Assembly: GCF_000379685.1 (NCBI RefSeq)
Contig: NZ_KB903261.1
Span: 372,097 to 436,096, forward strand
Direction of reading: 5' to 3'
Origin: Catelliglobosispora koreensis DSM 44566
GTDB lineage: Bacteria > Actinomycetota > Actinomycetes > Mycobacteriales > Micromonosporaceae
DNA: 64,000 bases
Each line of letters starts with the position of its first letter. Position 1 is the stretch's first letter. A program made the position numbers and the translations under genes. Positions 50,170-59,313 of the stretch are shown here, in pieces. The notes beneath the pieces are model-generated. The model saw nothing but the letters and a program-made list of their open reading frames with translations, made no database searches and was not told the origin of the DNA.

Positions 50170-51753
50170 CTAGTAAGCACCTTTACGTGCCACAACGACG
50201 CCGATCGTGCGCCAGAGGATGCTCAGGTCGTAAGCCAGTGACCAGTTGTCCACGTAGTAAAGATCGAGGCGGACCGCTTCATCCCAGCTGAGGTCAGAGC
50301 GGCCGGAGACCTGCCAGAGGCCCGTCATGCCGGGGCGCACGAGCAGGCGGCGGCGCACGTCACCGAGGTAGTCACCGTCATCGGCCGGCAGCGGCCGTGG
50401 CCCGACGAGAGACATCTCTCCCTTGAGCACGTTGATGAGCTGCGGTAGCTCGTCGAGTGAGGTCGCCCGCAGGAAGCGGCCCACCGGCGTGACGCGTGGG
50501 TCGTCCTTGATTTTGAAGAGCATGCCGTCGCTTTCGTTCTCTGCGGCGAGCTTGCTCTTGCGCTCTTCGGCATCCGTATACATCGTGCGGAACTTCCACA
50601 CCCGGAACACGCGGCCTTCGTGCCCGACGCGGGTCTGGCGGAAGAACGCCGGACCCCTGTCGTTGAGCCGGATCGCCAGCGAAATGCCCAGGAACACCGG
50701 GATCAGCAGGAGCAGGCCGAGGAACGCGGCGACCCGGTCGAGCATGTTCTTGGCGAGCCACGCGACGCCGGAAAGCTTGGGCTCCTCAACGTGCAGCAGC
50801 GGCAAGCCTTCGATCGGGCGGATGTGCACGCGCGGGCCGGCCACATCGGTGAGCTGAGGGGCGACGACCAGATCGATGCCAGTGCCTTCGAGCTGCCAGG
50901 CCAGGCGCCGCAACTCATCGGGCTCTCCGCCAGCCGAGCCGCACACGGCGATCGTGTCGGCCTTGAGTTCCCGGACGAGCTCGACCAGGTCGCGGCCGGA
51001 GTAGACCGGGACGGGAGCTTGCGCCCGGCGTGCGGCCGGCATGTGCTCGGATAAGTGAATGGCGACCGGGATCAGCCCGGTCGAGATGTTGCGGGACACG
51101 ATTTTGTGGACGAATAACGTCTCTGGCAACGATCCGACGAGCAGCATCCGGTGCGTGGCAAGACGGCCACGCTTGCGGATCACATGCAGGATCTTCCTGG
51201 CGAACAGGCGCATCGCGATGATGTAAGCCATCGCGCCGACCACCACGAAGGCGACCGAACCACGGGAAACGCCGCCCTCTTCACCTGACTTCTGCAGACC
51301 GAAGGCCAGGAAGCCAACGCTGGCGGCCACGGCGATCGTCGTGCGCACAACGCGTTTGAACTCATCGGTGCCGGCGCCGATGATGCGGCGGTCATAGGCC
51401 CCGTTGGCCCACAGCAGGATCATCCAGCCCAGAGGCAGTGCGGCGTAGGCGATGAAGTAGAAGACCCGGGCGTCATCGAAACCCGACAGGATCCGGTCGG
51501 AGGCGAAAACCGAGATGGCCGTGTAGCTTGCCGCCGCGGCACACAGCAGGTCACCAAGGATCAGGCAGAGCACGTAAGGGCGGTGCCACCTGGCGCGACG
51601 TGCGGCCGGCCGGGCAAAGGCGCTGCGGGCGACGCCGTTGGTTTTGTTTGAGCGCACGGGATCTACGTGATTCAGGGCGGCGGCCGGTTCATAAGGGCCC
51701 CTTGGCGTCTCCTCATAAATGGGCGACTTCAAGGGTTTCAGGCTAGTGGCCAC
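50170..51753 (-). CDS. Polyprenyl glycosylphosphotransferase (exopolysaccharide initiating sugar transferase)
   Basis: A 527-residue WbaP/CpsE-type enzyme that moves a sugar-1-phosphate onto undecaprenyl phosphate. Four membrane helices (about residues 50-175) and a CoA-binding-like middle domain precede a fifth helix and the catalytic domain: FFRQTRVGHEGRVFRVWKFRTMYTDAEERK, KIKDDPRVTPVGRFLRATSLDELPQLINVLKGEMSLVGPRP. GTG at 51753 has GGGAGG upstream; the frame extends to ATG 51897 and the start is uncertain. No other capsule genes surround it except the GT4 gene at 52.8 kb. Confidence 0.9.
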   Translation of the reverse strand: MATSLKPLKSPIYEETPRGPYEPAAALNHVDPVRSNKTNGVARSAFARPAARRARWHRPYVLCLILGDLLCAAAASYTAISVFASDRILSGFDDARVFYFIAYAALPLGWMILLWANGAYDRRIIGAGTDEFKRVVRTTIAVAASVGFLAFGLQKSGEEGGVSRGSVAFVVVGAMAYIIAMRLFARKILHVIRKRGRLATHRMLLVGSLPETLFVHKIVSRNISTGLIPVAIHLSEHMPAARRAQAPVPVYSGRDLVELVRELKADTIAVCGSAGGEPDELRRLAWQLEGTGIDLVVAPQLTDVAGPRVHIRPIEGLPLLHVEEPKLSGVAWLAKNMLDRVAAFLGLLLLIPVFLGISLAIRLNDRGPAFFRQTRVGHEGRVFRVWKFRTMYTDAEERKSKLAAENESDGMLFKIKDDPRVTPVGRFLRATSLDELPQLINVLKGEMSLVGPRPLPADDGDYLGDVRRRLLVRPGMTGLWQVSGRSDLSWDEAVRLDLYYVDNWSLAYDLSILWRTIGVVVARKGAY

Positions 51754-51903
51754 TTTACCCGCGCCCTCCCCTAACTCCGTTGCCCGTGCCTTGTGCCGGA
51801 TCTCACCCACAATGATCAGTCTTGCACGGTTTGTCCGGCATTTCCGTTGACCCTGCGGGAGTCGGGACCGGCACACTATATCGGCCTGCGATGCCACTGA
51901 ACA

Positions 51904-52761
51904 CTAGCGAAGCAGCTTCGATAGGCGCCGATCAGCGAGCGGCTTTCCGCCAGTCTGGCAAGTAGCACAGTATTGCAGGCTCGAATCAGCGAACGAGACT
52001 TCCCTCACTACGTCGCCGCAAACGGGGCATTTCTGGCCCGCACGCCCGTGCACTCGCATGCCCGCGCGCTTTTCTCCTTTAAGTTCCGCGGCCTTCTGGC
52101 CGACCGAGCGGGTCACCGCGTCGGTGAGGATGTCACCCATCGCGGTGTGCAAACGTTCCAGCTGCTCAGCGTTGAGTTTGTCGGCACGCATGAACGGCGA
52201 AAGCTTGGCCGCGTGCAGGATCTCATCTGAGTAGGCGTTCCCCACGCCCGCCATGATTTGCTGATCGCGCAGAACCCCCTTGAGCTGCTGGTTCTTGTCC
52301 TTGAGGAGCTCGGCCAGGTCCTGCGTGGACAGCGACAGCGCGTCGGGCCCGAGCCGTGCCACGCCCGGGACTTCCTTGGGGTCGCGAACGAGATAGGCGG
52401 CCAGTTTCTTTTGCGTGCCAGCCTCTGTCAGATCAAAGCCTGATCCGTCGCTCAGGTGCACCCGCAGCGCGATCGGGCTCTTGCCCGGCTTGAGTGGTGC
52501 GGGCGGGAGGTTGTCGCGATAGTGCAGCCAGCCTGCCCGCGCCAGGTGGATCACCAGGTGCAGGTCATCGCCCAATTCAAGATCTAAGAACTTTCCCCAT
52601 CGGCTGGTACCGGTGAGGAGCTTGCCGTTAGCGGCAGTGACCGGCGGATTGAAGGTTTTCAGGACACTGATCGCGGACACGTCGATGCGCTTGATCTGCT
52701 GTCCGACGGCCCGCTCTCGCAAGTACGCCGCCAGCGCTTCTACCTCGGGTAACTCTGGCAC
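51904..52761 (-). CDS. Fpg/Nei-family DNA glycosylase
   Basis: A 285-residue base-excision repair enzyme. PELPEVEALAAYLRERAVG gives the N-terminal catalytic Pro2 and Glu; the conserved Lys is in TSRWGKFLDLEL. An H2TH domain (LLKDKNQQLKGVLRDQQIMAGVGNAYSDEILH) and a C-terminal zinc finger (CPVCGDVVREVSFADSSLQYCATCQ) complete it. GTG at 52761 must be the start because Pro has to be residue 2. It acts on oxidised bases and cuts the abasic site. Divergent from the GT4 gene by 18 bases. Confidence 0.93.
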   Translation of the reverse strand: MPELPEVEALAAYLRERAVGQQIKRIDVSAISVLKTFNPPVTAANGKLLTGTSRWGKFLDLELGDDLHLVIHLARAGWLHYRDNLPPAPLKPGKSPIALRVHLSDGSGFDLTEAGTQKKLAAYLVRDPKEVPGVARLGPDALSLSTQDLAELLKDKNQQLKGVLRDQQIMAGVGNAYSDEILHAAKLSPFMRADKLNAEQLERLHTAMGDILTDAVTRSVGQKAAELKGEKRAGMRVHGRAGQKCPVCGDVVREVSFADSSLQYCATCQTGGKPLADRRLSKLLR

Positions 52762-52779
52762 CCACCTATTCTGGCGCAC

Positions 52780-53880
52780 GTGGGGCTCCGGGTCATCGTC
52801 GCGCATAACTTCTATCGCTCTGCCCAGCCCTCAGGCGAGAACACGGTCGTCGGCAACGAGATGCGCTGGCTCGCTGAGGCTGGCGTGACGGTTGTTCCCT
52901 ATCTGCGCAGCTCAGACGACATCACCTTCATCTCGCCCACGCGGCCGATCTGGTCGCCGCAACGGGAACTGGCCCGGCTGATCAGGCAACACCGGCCCGA
53001 TGTGCTGCACCTGCACAATCCGTATCCGCTGATCTCGCCAGCCGTCATTCACACGGCACACCGTCACGGCGTACCTGTCGTGCAGACCGTCCACAATTAC
53101 CGGCACGTGTGCGTGAACGGACTGTTCTACCGCGAGGGCAGCGACTGCCACGACTGTGTGGGCAAGGCTTTCGCGACGCCAGCCATCAGGCACGGCTGCT
53201 ATCGCGGGTCACGGGCGCAAAGTGCTGTCATGGCAACGGCTTTGGCGGTGCACCGGCCCGCGTGGCGGTCCGTGGAAGGGTTTATCGCGCCATCGAGCGT
53301 GCTGCGCGACCACCTGACCCGCTACGGCATCGCCCCGCAACGCATCGTCGTCAAGCCCAACGCGGCCGAGGACCCTGGCCCGCCCACACCGCCTGGAACG
53401 GGGGCTCTGTTCGCGGGGCGGCTCGAAGAGGCCAAGGGCATCCGTCAGCTGCTGGATGCTTGGGATCCCGCCCTGGGCACGCTCACCGTCGCTGGCGGCG
53501 GGCCGCTGGAGAAGCTGGTTCAGCACCATCGACACGTGTCTTACGTGGGCAACCTCGCCGCCGACGGGGTGCGGGCGGCGATCCGGGCGGCCGCGTTCGT
53601 AATCGTTCCATCGCAAGCCGAAGACGTTCACCCCACCATCGTCATCGAGTCTTTGGCGAATGGGCGCGCGGTGTTGGGTACCCACAAAGGAGGAATCCCG
53701 GAAATGATCGGCCCGGCGGGCTGGGTCGCTGATGACCTCGCGCGGGCCCTGCCAGGAGCTTTTGCTCAAGCGCCTGCGCTAAGCGCTGTGGCACGGCAGC
53801 GTTACCTCGACATTTTCAGCCCTGAGGCATGCGCGCGGCAATTAATCAATATCTATACCCACATAAAACAAGTCTTGTAG
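52780..53880 (+). CDS. Glycosyltransferase family 4
   Basis: A 366-residue GT-B enzyme. The N-terminal domain has RVIVAHNFYRSAQPSGENTVVGNEMRWL and VLHLHNPYPLISPAV. A cysteine-rich loop (VHNYRHVCVNGLFYREGSDCHDCVGK) is typical of actinobacterial WcaI/GT4 members. The nucleotide-sugar domain has FAGRLEEAKGIRQLLDAWD and the EX7E-like VPSQAEDVHPTIVIESLANG. Donor and acceptor unknown; may act with the sugar transferase next door in surface polysaccharide synthesis. Confidence 0.9.
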   Translation: MGLRVIVAHNFYRSAQPSGENTVVGNEMRWLAEAGVTVVPYLRSSDDITFISPTRPIWSPQRELARLIRQHRPDVLHLHNPYPLISPAVIHTAHRHGVPVVQTVHNYRHVCVNGLFYREGSDCHDCVGKAFATPAIRHGCYRGSRAQSAVMATALAVHRPAWRSVEGFIAPSSVLRDHLTRYGIAPQRIVVKPNAAEDPGPPTPPGTGALFAGRLEEAKGIRQLLDAWDPALGTLTVAGGGPLEKLVQHHRHVSYVGNLAADGVRAAIRAAAFVIVPSQAEDVHPTIVIESLANGRAVLGTHKGGIPEMIGPAGWVADDLARALPGAFAQAPALSAVARQRYLDIFSPEACARQLINIYTHIKQVL

Positions 53881-53959
53881 TGAGTTGCCGATTCGGTCCA
53901 CGATGTCCGTGACGGTGCGTTTCAATGGGGTTGCGTTCCGAAGGAGTGGTGATTGGGCT

Positions 53960-54364
53960 ATGCAAAATGTCCAGGCAGTTCGCGAGGCGATGAGCAAGCC
54001 GGTCCTGATGATCGGCCCAGAACACACGCTGCGGCAAGCCGCACAACTAATGGCCGCGCGCAAGATCGGTTGCGCGCTGGTGCACGACCCGGACGGTGAA
54101 GGTCCGGGCATCATCACGGAGCGCGACATCCTCTATGCCATCGGCGCGGGATCCGATCCCGATGTCGAGCCCTGCAAAGAGCACATCACGTGGGACGCGG
54201 TCTACGCCCACCCCGACTGGAGCCTGGAGGAAGCGGCGGTCGTCATGACCCGCGGCGGATTCCGGCACCTAGGCGTGATCGAGGACAACGAGGTCGTCGG
54301 TGTCATCTCTGTGAGGGATCTCATGCGGGCGTGGTCACTCCGGCGCGCCGCTGCCAACGCCTAA
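53960..54364 (+). CDS. CBS-domain pair protein
   Basis: A 134-residue protein made only of two CBS motifs: VREAMSKPVLMIGPEHTLRQAAQLMAARKIGCALV and AVYAHPDWSLEEAAVVMTRGGFRHLGVIEDNEVVGVISVRDLMRAW. Such stand-alone pairs bind adenine nucleotides. ATG at 53960 lies 13 bases after AAGGAG (53941-53946); longer in-frame starts upstream have no support. It is 28 bases before the aminotransferase gene. Confidence 0.88.
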   Translation: MQNVQAVREAMSKPVLMIGPEHTLRQAAQLMAARKIGCALVHDPDGEGPGIITERDILYAIGAGSDPDVEPCKEHITWDAVYAHPDWSLEEAAVVMTRGGFRHLGVIEDNEVVGVISVRDLMRAWSLRRAAANA

Positions 54365-54392
54365 GGATTGCCTGTTCGTTACGCTGTCCGGC

Positions 54393-55487
54393 ATGACCGC
54401 CGAGCAGCTCATCTCTTTTGCCAGAGGTGCCCCGAGCCTGGACATCGTTGATGTCCCGGGCCTGTCTGCCGCTGCCGTCCGGGCGTTCGCGAACGACCCG
54501 GCGGGGCTGACCGCCTATGGCAACTCGTATGGATACGCGCCACTGCGCAACTGGATCGCCAACAAGCATGAGGTCAATGCCGACCAGGTGCTCATCACGA
54601 ATGGGTCGCTGCAAGCTGACGCGTTCCTTTTCGACTACCTGGTCAAGCCCGGTGATCACGTCGTGGTGGAAAAGCCGACCTACGACCGGACGCTGCTCAG
54701 CCTCAAGCAACGTGGGGCCAACATCCACCAGGTGTCACTGCGGCCGGATGGGATTGATACGGCTGAGCTTCGGGCCCTCCTCGATTCGGGGGTACGCGTC
54801 AAGCTCGCGCACATCATCCCGAACTACCAAAACCCAGGTGGGTCAACGCTCTCGCTGGCTAAGCGGCACGAGCTGATTAGCCTCGCGAAGGAGTTCGGCT
54901 TCACGATCTTCGAAGACGATCCGTATGTCGACATCCGCTTCCGGGGCGAGAAGCTGCCCCAGATGCTGAACCTCGATGACAGTGGCGTGGTCATCCACGC
55001 CAGTTCGTTCACGAAGACGGTCTGCCCTGGTGTCCGCGTCGGTTACCTGATCGGCCCGCAGCACCAGATCGATGACATGGCGAAGAAGGCCACCAACATC
55101 TACATCTCGGCTGGCCAGGTCGCTCAAGGTCTCGTTTACGAGTTCTGCGCGTCCGGCGACATTGACCGGTCAATCGCGACGGTCAGTGCGGCTCTTGGCG
55201 AGCGGGCCTCGCTACTGGCCGCTTCGTTGCGTGCGCGCATTCCGGGCGTCGAGTTCACCGAGCCCGACGGCGGCTACTTCCTGTGGATCAAGCTGCCCAG
55301 CGACGTACACGTGGACAAGCTCGCCCCGGCGGCCGCTGAGCGTGGCGTCGCCGTGGTGAAGGGTTCTGACTTCCTGCTCGAAGGCGGCGAACACGAGCTG
55401 CGCCTGGCGTTTAGCGCCGTGACCGCTGGTGAAGTCGACGAAGGCGTGCGGCGGCTCGCCGAAGCCATCGACGCAGTTCGTGGCTAA
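54393..55487 (+). CDS. PLP-dependent aminotransferase (MocR/AAT-I-like)
   Basis: A 364-residue fold-type I aminotransferase, without a DNA-binding domain. Motifs: YGNSYGYAPLRNWIANKH, ITNGSLQADAFLFDYLVKPGD, IIPNYQNPGGSTLSLAKRHELI, FEDDPYVDIRF, and the Schiff-base Lys in HASSFTKTVCPGVRVGYLIGP. Related to 2-aminoadipate and branched-chain aminotransferases. Substrate not predictable. Followed by a strong terminator. Confidence 0.9.
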   Translation: MTAEQLISFARGAPSLDIVDVPGLSAAAVRAFANDPAGLTAYGNSYGYAPLRNWIANKHEVNADQVLITNGSLQADAFLFDYLVKPGDHVVVEKPTYDRTLLSLKQRGANIHQVSLRPDGIDTAELRALLDSGVRVKLAHIIPNYQNPGGSTLSLAKRHELISLAKEFGFTIFEDDPYVDIRFRGEKLPQMLNLDDSGVVIHASSFTKTVCPGVRVGYLIGPQHQIDDMAKKATNIYISAGQVAQGLVYEFCASGDIDRSIATVSAALGERASLLAASLRARIPGVEFTEPDGGYFLWIKLPSDVHVDKLAPAAAERGVAVVKGSDFLLEGGEHELRLAFSAVTAGEVDEGVRRLAEAIDAVRG

Positions 55488-55507
55488 ATAGGATTAATCA
55501 GTTATGT

Positions 55508-55545
55508 GGCGGTGGTTCTGTCAGGAAACCGACAGAACCACCGCC
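55508..55545 (+). terminator. Terminator after the aminotransferase gene
   Basis: GGCGGTGGTTCTGTC pairs perfectly with GACAGAACCACCGCC (15 bp, 8-base loop), followed by TTCCTT. It lies 20 bases after the stop. Confidence 0.88.
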
Positions 55546-55830
55546 TTCCTTCGGGCATCCAACGCGGATCACAATGCGTCGGGCGGTTTACTCATTCACG
55601 CCCGCCCCTAAGTCTTGCTTCAAGTTTTGCCTCCGTCCCCCAAAGAAGGAACGCCCACCCACCCCCCACCCCGGGTGCCGTTCCGGCGAAGGTGAGCAGT
55701 TCACCTTCGGCGGCGCCGGGAAAGCCGACCCGCACCCCCATCCCCCCGATAATGCGGACGGTTGGCCCGGCGCCCCTTACTCTTGCTCCCGGTGCCGGCG
55801 AACGCGGGCGTGAGCAGAAGGGAGGCGGGC
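55546..55830 (+). other. Gene-free leader region upstream of corA
   Basis: No convincing gene. It holds a pyrimidine/C-rich tract (CCCACCCACCCCCCACCCCG, near 55652-55672) and a hairpin formed by CGAAGGTGA and TCACCTTCG around GCAGT (near 55687-55709). Frames crossing it have unlike codon use. It may be a long 5' leader of corA, possibly a Mg2+-responsive one, but no known riboswitch fold is visible. Confidence 0.4.
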
Positions 55831-56964
55831 ATGGCCGACGACAACTTCAGGGAGGAGCCTGGCCGGCTTACCCGGGCACTTTCCGCCCCAGCGCGGGCGA
55901 TGAGCCGAATGCTTTCCGGGGAAACAGAGCGGGCAAGGCTTAATCAGCACGTCCTAGAGCACGAAGCGATCGTGGATTGCGCGCTCTACCTTGACGGAGT
56001 TCGCCAGAACAAAGAGATTCTCGACTACCGCGAAGCCCTGAACGCGGCGCGTAAACAGCGTGGAGCCTTCGTGTGGCTCGGGCTGCACGCACCCTCACAC
56101 GCTCAGATGAAAGGCATCGCCGAGGCGTTCGGCTTGCACGAGCTGGCGGTGGAAGATGTGGTCAACGCGGGCCAGCGCCCGAAAATCGAGCAGTTCGGCG
56201 ACCTGCACTTCATTGTCTTGCGGACGGCCCGTTACGTCGAGCACACGGAACTGACGGAACATTCCGAGGTCATCGACACCGGGCAGATCATGCTCTTCGT
56301 CGGCGATGACTTCGTCATTTCGGTCCGTCATGGTGACGCGTGCCGGCTGCGTCCCGTGCGCGAACGCTTGGAGCGCAAGCCGGATCTGCTCAAACAAGGC
56401 CCGTGGGCGGTCGCCTACGGCGTCATGGACCAGGCGGTCGACCTCTACATGCTGGCTGCCGACGGCATCGCCACTGACGTTGACGTGCTTGAGGAAGCCG
56501 TGTTCGCGCGCAATCCCAAGTCCAGCGGCCGGATGCAGCGCATCTACCAGCTCAAGCGGGAGCTGGTGGAGTTCAAGCGCGCGGTGCTTCCCTTGCCACG
56601 GCCGATGATGACCCTTATCGCGGACACCCCCGAGATCCCCAAAGAGCTGCGCAAGTATTTCCGCGACGTGCAGGATCACCTCGCGCGTGTGACGGAGCAG
56701 ATCACCAGCTTCGATGATCTGCTGATCTCGATCATGCAGGCGCGGCTCGCGCAGGTAACCGTTGATCAAAACAACGACATGCGCAAGATCGCTTCATGGG
56801 CCGCTATCGCCGCGGTCTGGACCGCGATCGCCGGTGTCTACGGCATGAACTTCGCCATCATGCCCGAACTCGAGTGGAAATACGGATATCCACTCGTCAT
56901 CACGGTGATGGTGGCTATTTCATTCGCGGTATATCGCGGGCTGAGGCGAAACGGGTGGCTCTGA
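55831..56964 (+). CDS. corA: CorA-family magnesium/cobalt transporter
   Basis: A 377-residue protein. The long soluble domain (about residues 1-310) precedes two C-terminal membrane helices, with the pore signature YGMNF after the first (AIAAVWTAIAGVYGMNFAIMP). ATG at 55831 has AAGGGAGG 5 bases upstream; GTG at 55810 is an alternative. The loop between the helices reads MPELEWKYGYP instead of the common MPE-L/F form, still within the family range. Forms pentameric channels for Mg2+. Confidence 0.94.
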   Translation: MADDNFREEPGRLTRALSAPARAMSRMLSGETERARLNQHVLEHEAIVDCALYLDGVRQNKEILDYREALNAARKQRGAFVWLGLHAPSHAQMKGIAEAFGLHELAVEDVVNAGQRPKIEQFGDLHFIVLRTARYVEHTELTEHSEVIDTGQIMLFVGDDFVISVRHGDACRLRPVRERLERKPDLLKQGPWAVAYGVMDQAVDLYMLAADGIATDVDVLEEAVFARNPKSSGRMQRIYQLKRELVEFKRAVLPLPRPMMTLIADTPEIPKELRKYFRDVQDHLARVTEQITSFDDLLISIMQARLAQVTVDQNNDMRKIASWAAIAAVWTAIAGVYGMNFAIMPELEWKYGYPLVITVMVAISFAVYRGLRRNGWL

Positions 56965-56976
56965 GCCACCCGCCCG

Positions 56977-57633
56977 TCAGAACCGTCCGTTGTGCTTGGA
57001 AGCCGTGAACTTGTCCGTGGCATCGTTCGCGGCTTCCGCCGCGTCATCCATCTTTGCCTTGAAGTCTGAGTTACGCAGCGACGAAGCCGTTTGCTCCAGC
57101 TTGTCAGCCGCCTTGTTCATGACCTTGCCGGTGTGATGGGCCGCCTTGTCCATGGCACCGTCCATCTTGGACGTCGCTTTGCCCACAATGGACTTCGCGT
57201 CGTCACCGATGCCACTGCCACCTTCGAAGGCGACGTTCGGGTCGAACTCAGACCAGTTCTTCTGCTTGCGCCGCTTCATGACCAGCGCGCCCGCCGCGCC
57301 CACGGCAGCACCCGCCGCGAGCAGGCCGATAAGCATGCCCATCTTCTTGTTTGCCATCTGGCTTCCCTTCTTGGCTCTCTTGGCTTTCGCCTTCGCAGAG
57401 AGCTTCATCGCGTCAGCAGCACCTTCCCGGTATGCCGCGGCCAGCGGTGCGAACGCTGCCGAGGTGGTGCCCCAGCCGCGCGACGCGGCGCCGCGCATCT
57501 TCGCCGTCCGAGGACCCATGGAAGAGCCGACGCCATTCGCTGCATGGGACGCTGCCTGCAGAAAATGGTCCCAGCTTTCGCCGAGTTCCGCCCGCATCAG
57601 CTCCCCGCGCGTCTTTTTCGAGAATCCGAGCAT
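56977..57633 (-). CDS. DUF5324-like membrane protein with helical tail
   Basis: A 218-residue protein. An N-terminal helical region (MLGFSKKTRGELMRAELGESWDHFLQAASHAANG) and a single membrane helix at about residues 98-118 (MGMLIGLLAAGAAVGAAGALVMKRR) are followed by an Ala/Lys/Asp-rich helix region like apolipoprotein or LEA-type repeats (KADKLEQTASSL-like segments). The family occurs widely in actinobacteria beside ppiA. Function unknown. Confidence 0.75.
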   Translation of the reverse strand: MLGFSKKTRGELMRAELGESWDHFLQAASHAANGVGSSMGPRTAKMRGAASRGWGTTSAAFAPLAAAYREGAADAMKLSAKAKAKRAKKGSQMANKKMGMLIGLLAAGAAVGAAGALVMKRRKQKNWSEFDPNVAFEGGSGIGDDAKSIVGKATSKMDGAMDKAAHHTGKVMNKAADKLEQTASSLRNSDFKAKMDDAAEAANDATDKFTASKHNGRF

Positions 57634-57774
57634 GATCCCCCCGCCCTAAAGGGAGACACCCCCGAGGTGTCCCTCACCAGAAACATCCTGCCCTGCTTGA
57701 TGCCTCCTCATCAGCCAAACTCCTCACATGGGAGAATTCGGCTGAACGAAACCGTCAACTTCTAGGAGACGACT

Positions 57775-58299
57775 GTGGCTGACGCCAAGTACGCCGTCAT
57801 ATACACCACTGAAGGCCCGATCCGCCTGGAGCTGTTCCCCTTCCACGCGCCGAAGACGGTCCGCAACTTCGCGGAGCTGGCAGAAGGAACGAAGGAAGGC
57901 GCCACCGACCCGCGCAACGGCGCCCCGATCACGGGCCCGTACTACGACGGAACGCCCTTCCACCGTGTGATCGACGGCTTCATGATCCAGACCGGTGACC
58001 CCACGGGCACTGGCCGTGGCGGGCCCGGTTACGAATTCGGCGACGAATTCCACCCGGAGCTTCAGTTCAACGTGCCTTACCTGCTCGCCATGGCCAACGC
58101 CGGGCCGGGCACCAATGGCTCCCAGTTCTTCATCACGGTGGGCGCCACCACATGGCTGAACCACAAGCACACGATCTTCGGCAAGGTCGCCGACAAGGAG
58201 TCCGAGGCTGTCGTCAACGCGATCGCCAAGGCCGAAACCGACGGCGGTGACAGGCCGCGCAAGGCCATCACTATCGAGCGAATTGAGATCGAGCGCTAA
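57775..58299 (+). CDS. ppiA: Cyclophilin-type peptidyl-prolyl isomerase
   Basis: A 174-residue cytoplasmic cyclophilin. Active-site motifs: FHRVIDGFMIQTGDPTGTGRGGPGY, MANAGPGTNGSQFFIT, and the closing WLNHKHTIFGKV. Catalyses cis-trans isomerisation of X-Pro bonds. GTG at 57775 is preceded by AGGAG. Ten bases before the rhomboid gene, as is common in this phylum. Confidence 0.95.
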   Translation: MADAKYAVIYTTEGPIRLELFPFHAPKTVRNFAELAEGTKEGATDPRNGAPITGPYYDGTPFHRVIDGFMIQTGDPTGTGRGGPGYEFGDEFHPELQFNVPYLLAMANAGPGTNGSQFFITVGATTWLNHKHTIFGKVADKESEAVVNAIAKAETDGGDRPRKAITIERIEIER

Positions 58300-58308
58300 T
58301 CTCGCAAC

Positions 58309-59238
58309 ATGACGACTCCCGCCGCGGACGGCCAGCCGGTTCCGACCTGTTACCGCCATCCGGGGCGGGAGACGTGGATCCGGTGCACACGTTGTGACCG
58401 TCCAATCTGTCCGGACTGCATGATCGTGGCGTCCGTCGGGCACCAGTGCCCCGAGTGCGTAGCCGAAGGAAGGCGGACCCAGCGGCCCGCCTTAACTCAT
58501 TTCGGCGGCTCACAAATCGGTGAGCAGGGCTACGTCACCAAGATTCTGATCGGCATCAACGTCGCTATCTTCGCGCTGACGTTGATCTTCTACGCGCAGC
58601 AGGCGCTGTTCGGCTCGACGCCTATTCACGAGTGGGCGGCGATGCTGGGACAGACGTTTACCGAGATTCCGGGGCAGCCCCGTGAGGTTTACGTCGGCGC
58701 CGTGCCCGGTGAGGGCCCAATCCACTACGGGCTCGACGGCGGCGCCTACTACCGCCTCGTGACGTCGATGTTCCTGCACTACGGCGTGCTGCACCTAGCG
58801 GTCAACATGTTCGCGCTCTGGCAGATCGGCCGTCCGCTTGAGGCGGCTCTCGGCCCGGCCCGGTTCCTGGCGCTCTACATGATCTCCGGCATCGGGGGCA
58901 GCGTCGCGGTTGCCGTGTTCTCACCGTTCTCGCTGGCGGCCGGCGCTTCGGGTGCGATCTTCGGGCTCTTCGCCGCGTTCGCGATCATCTTGCGCAAGCT
59001 CGGGCGCGACGTGATGGCGATCTTGCCAGTGATCGTGCTGAACCTCGTTTTGACGTTCTGGTTCAGTGCCTACATCTCAGTGGCTGGACACATCGGTGGC
59101 TTGGTGACCGGCGCCATATGCGGGCTTGGGCTCGCCTATGCGCCCAAGGAAAACCGGACGTTAGTCCAGACGCTGGCGCTCGGAGGCACTCTTCTAGCCT
59201 TGGTAGGAATCGCCGTTGTTGTCACTCTCGGGCGCTGA
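58309..59238 (+). CDS. Rhomboid intramembrane serine protease with N-terminal B-box zinc finger
   Basis: A 309-residue protein. An N-terminal zinc ribbon/B-box at about residues 10-50 (CYRHPGRETWIRCTRCDRPICPDCM, HQCPECV). The rhomboid core has about six helices with the catalytic Ser in AAGASGAIFGLFAAF (near residue 212) and His in VAGHIGGLVTGAICG; HLAVNMFALW is the helix-2 motif. It cuts single-pass membrane proteins. Probably one transcript with ppiA. Confidence 0.93.
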   Translation: MTTPAADGQPVPTCYRHPGRETWIRCTRCDRPICPDCMIVASVGHQCPECVAEGRRTQRPALTHFGGSQIGEQGYVTKILIGINVAIFALTLIFYAQQALFGSTPIHEWAAMLGQTFTEIPGQPREVYVGAVPGEGPIHYGLDGGAYYRLVTSMFLHYGVLHLAVNMFALWQIGRPLEAALGPARFLALYMISGIGGSVAVAVFSPFSLAAGASGAIFGLFAAFAIILRKLGRDVMAILPVIVLNLVLTFWFSAYISVAGHIGGLVTGAICGLGLAYAPKENRTLVQTLALGGTLLALVGIAVVVTLGR

Positions 59239-59313
59239 ACTTATGCGATCTACCTGAGCAGCGAATAGACTCGGCGCCGACGTTTGCACGCCCCGCACAG
59301 GGAGACGCCCGCA

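Noticed and set aside
55506-55813. Overlapping frames in the region before corA
   Set aside because: They cross the aminotransferase terminator and a C-rich tract, have no domain and no ribosome site.
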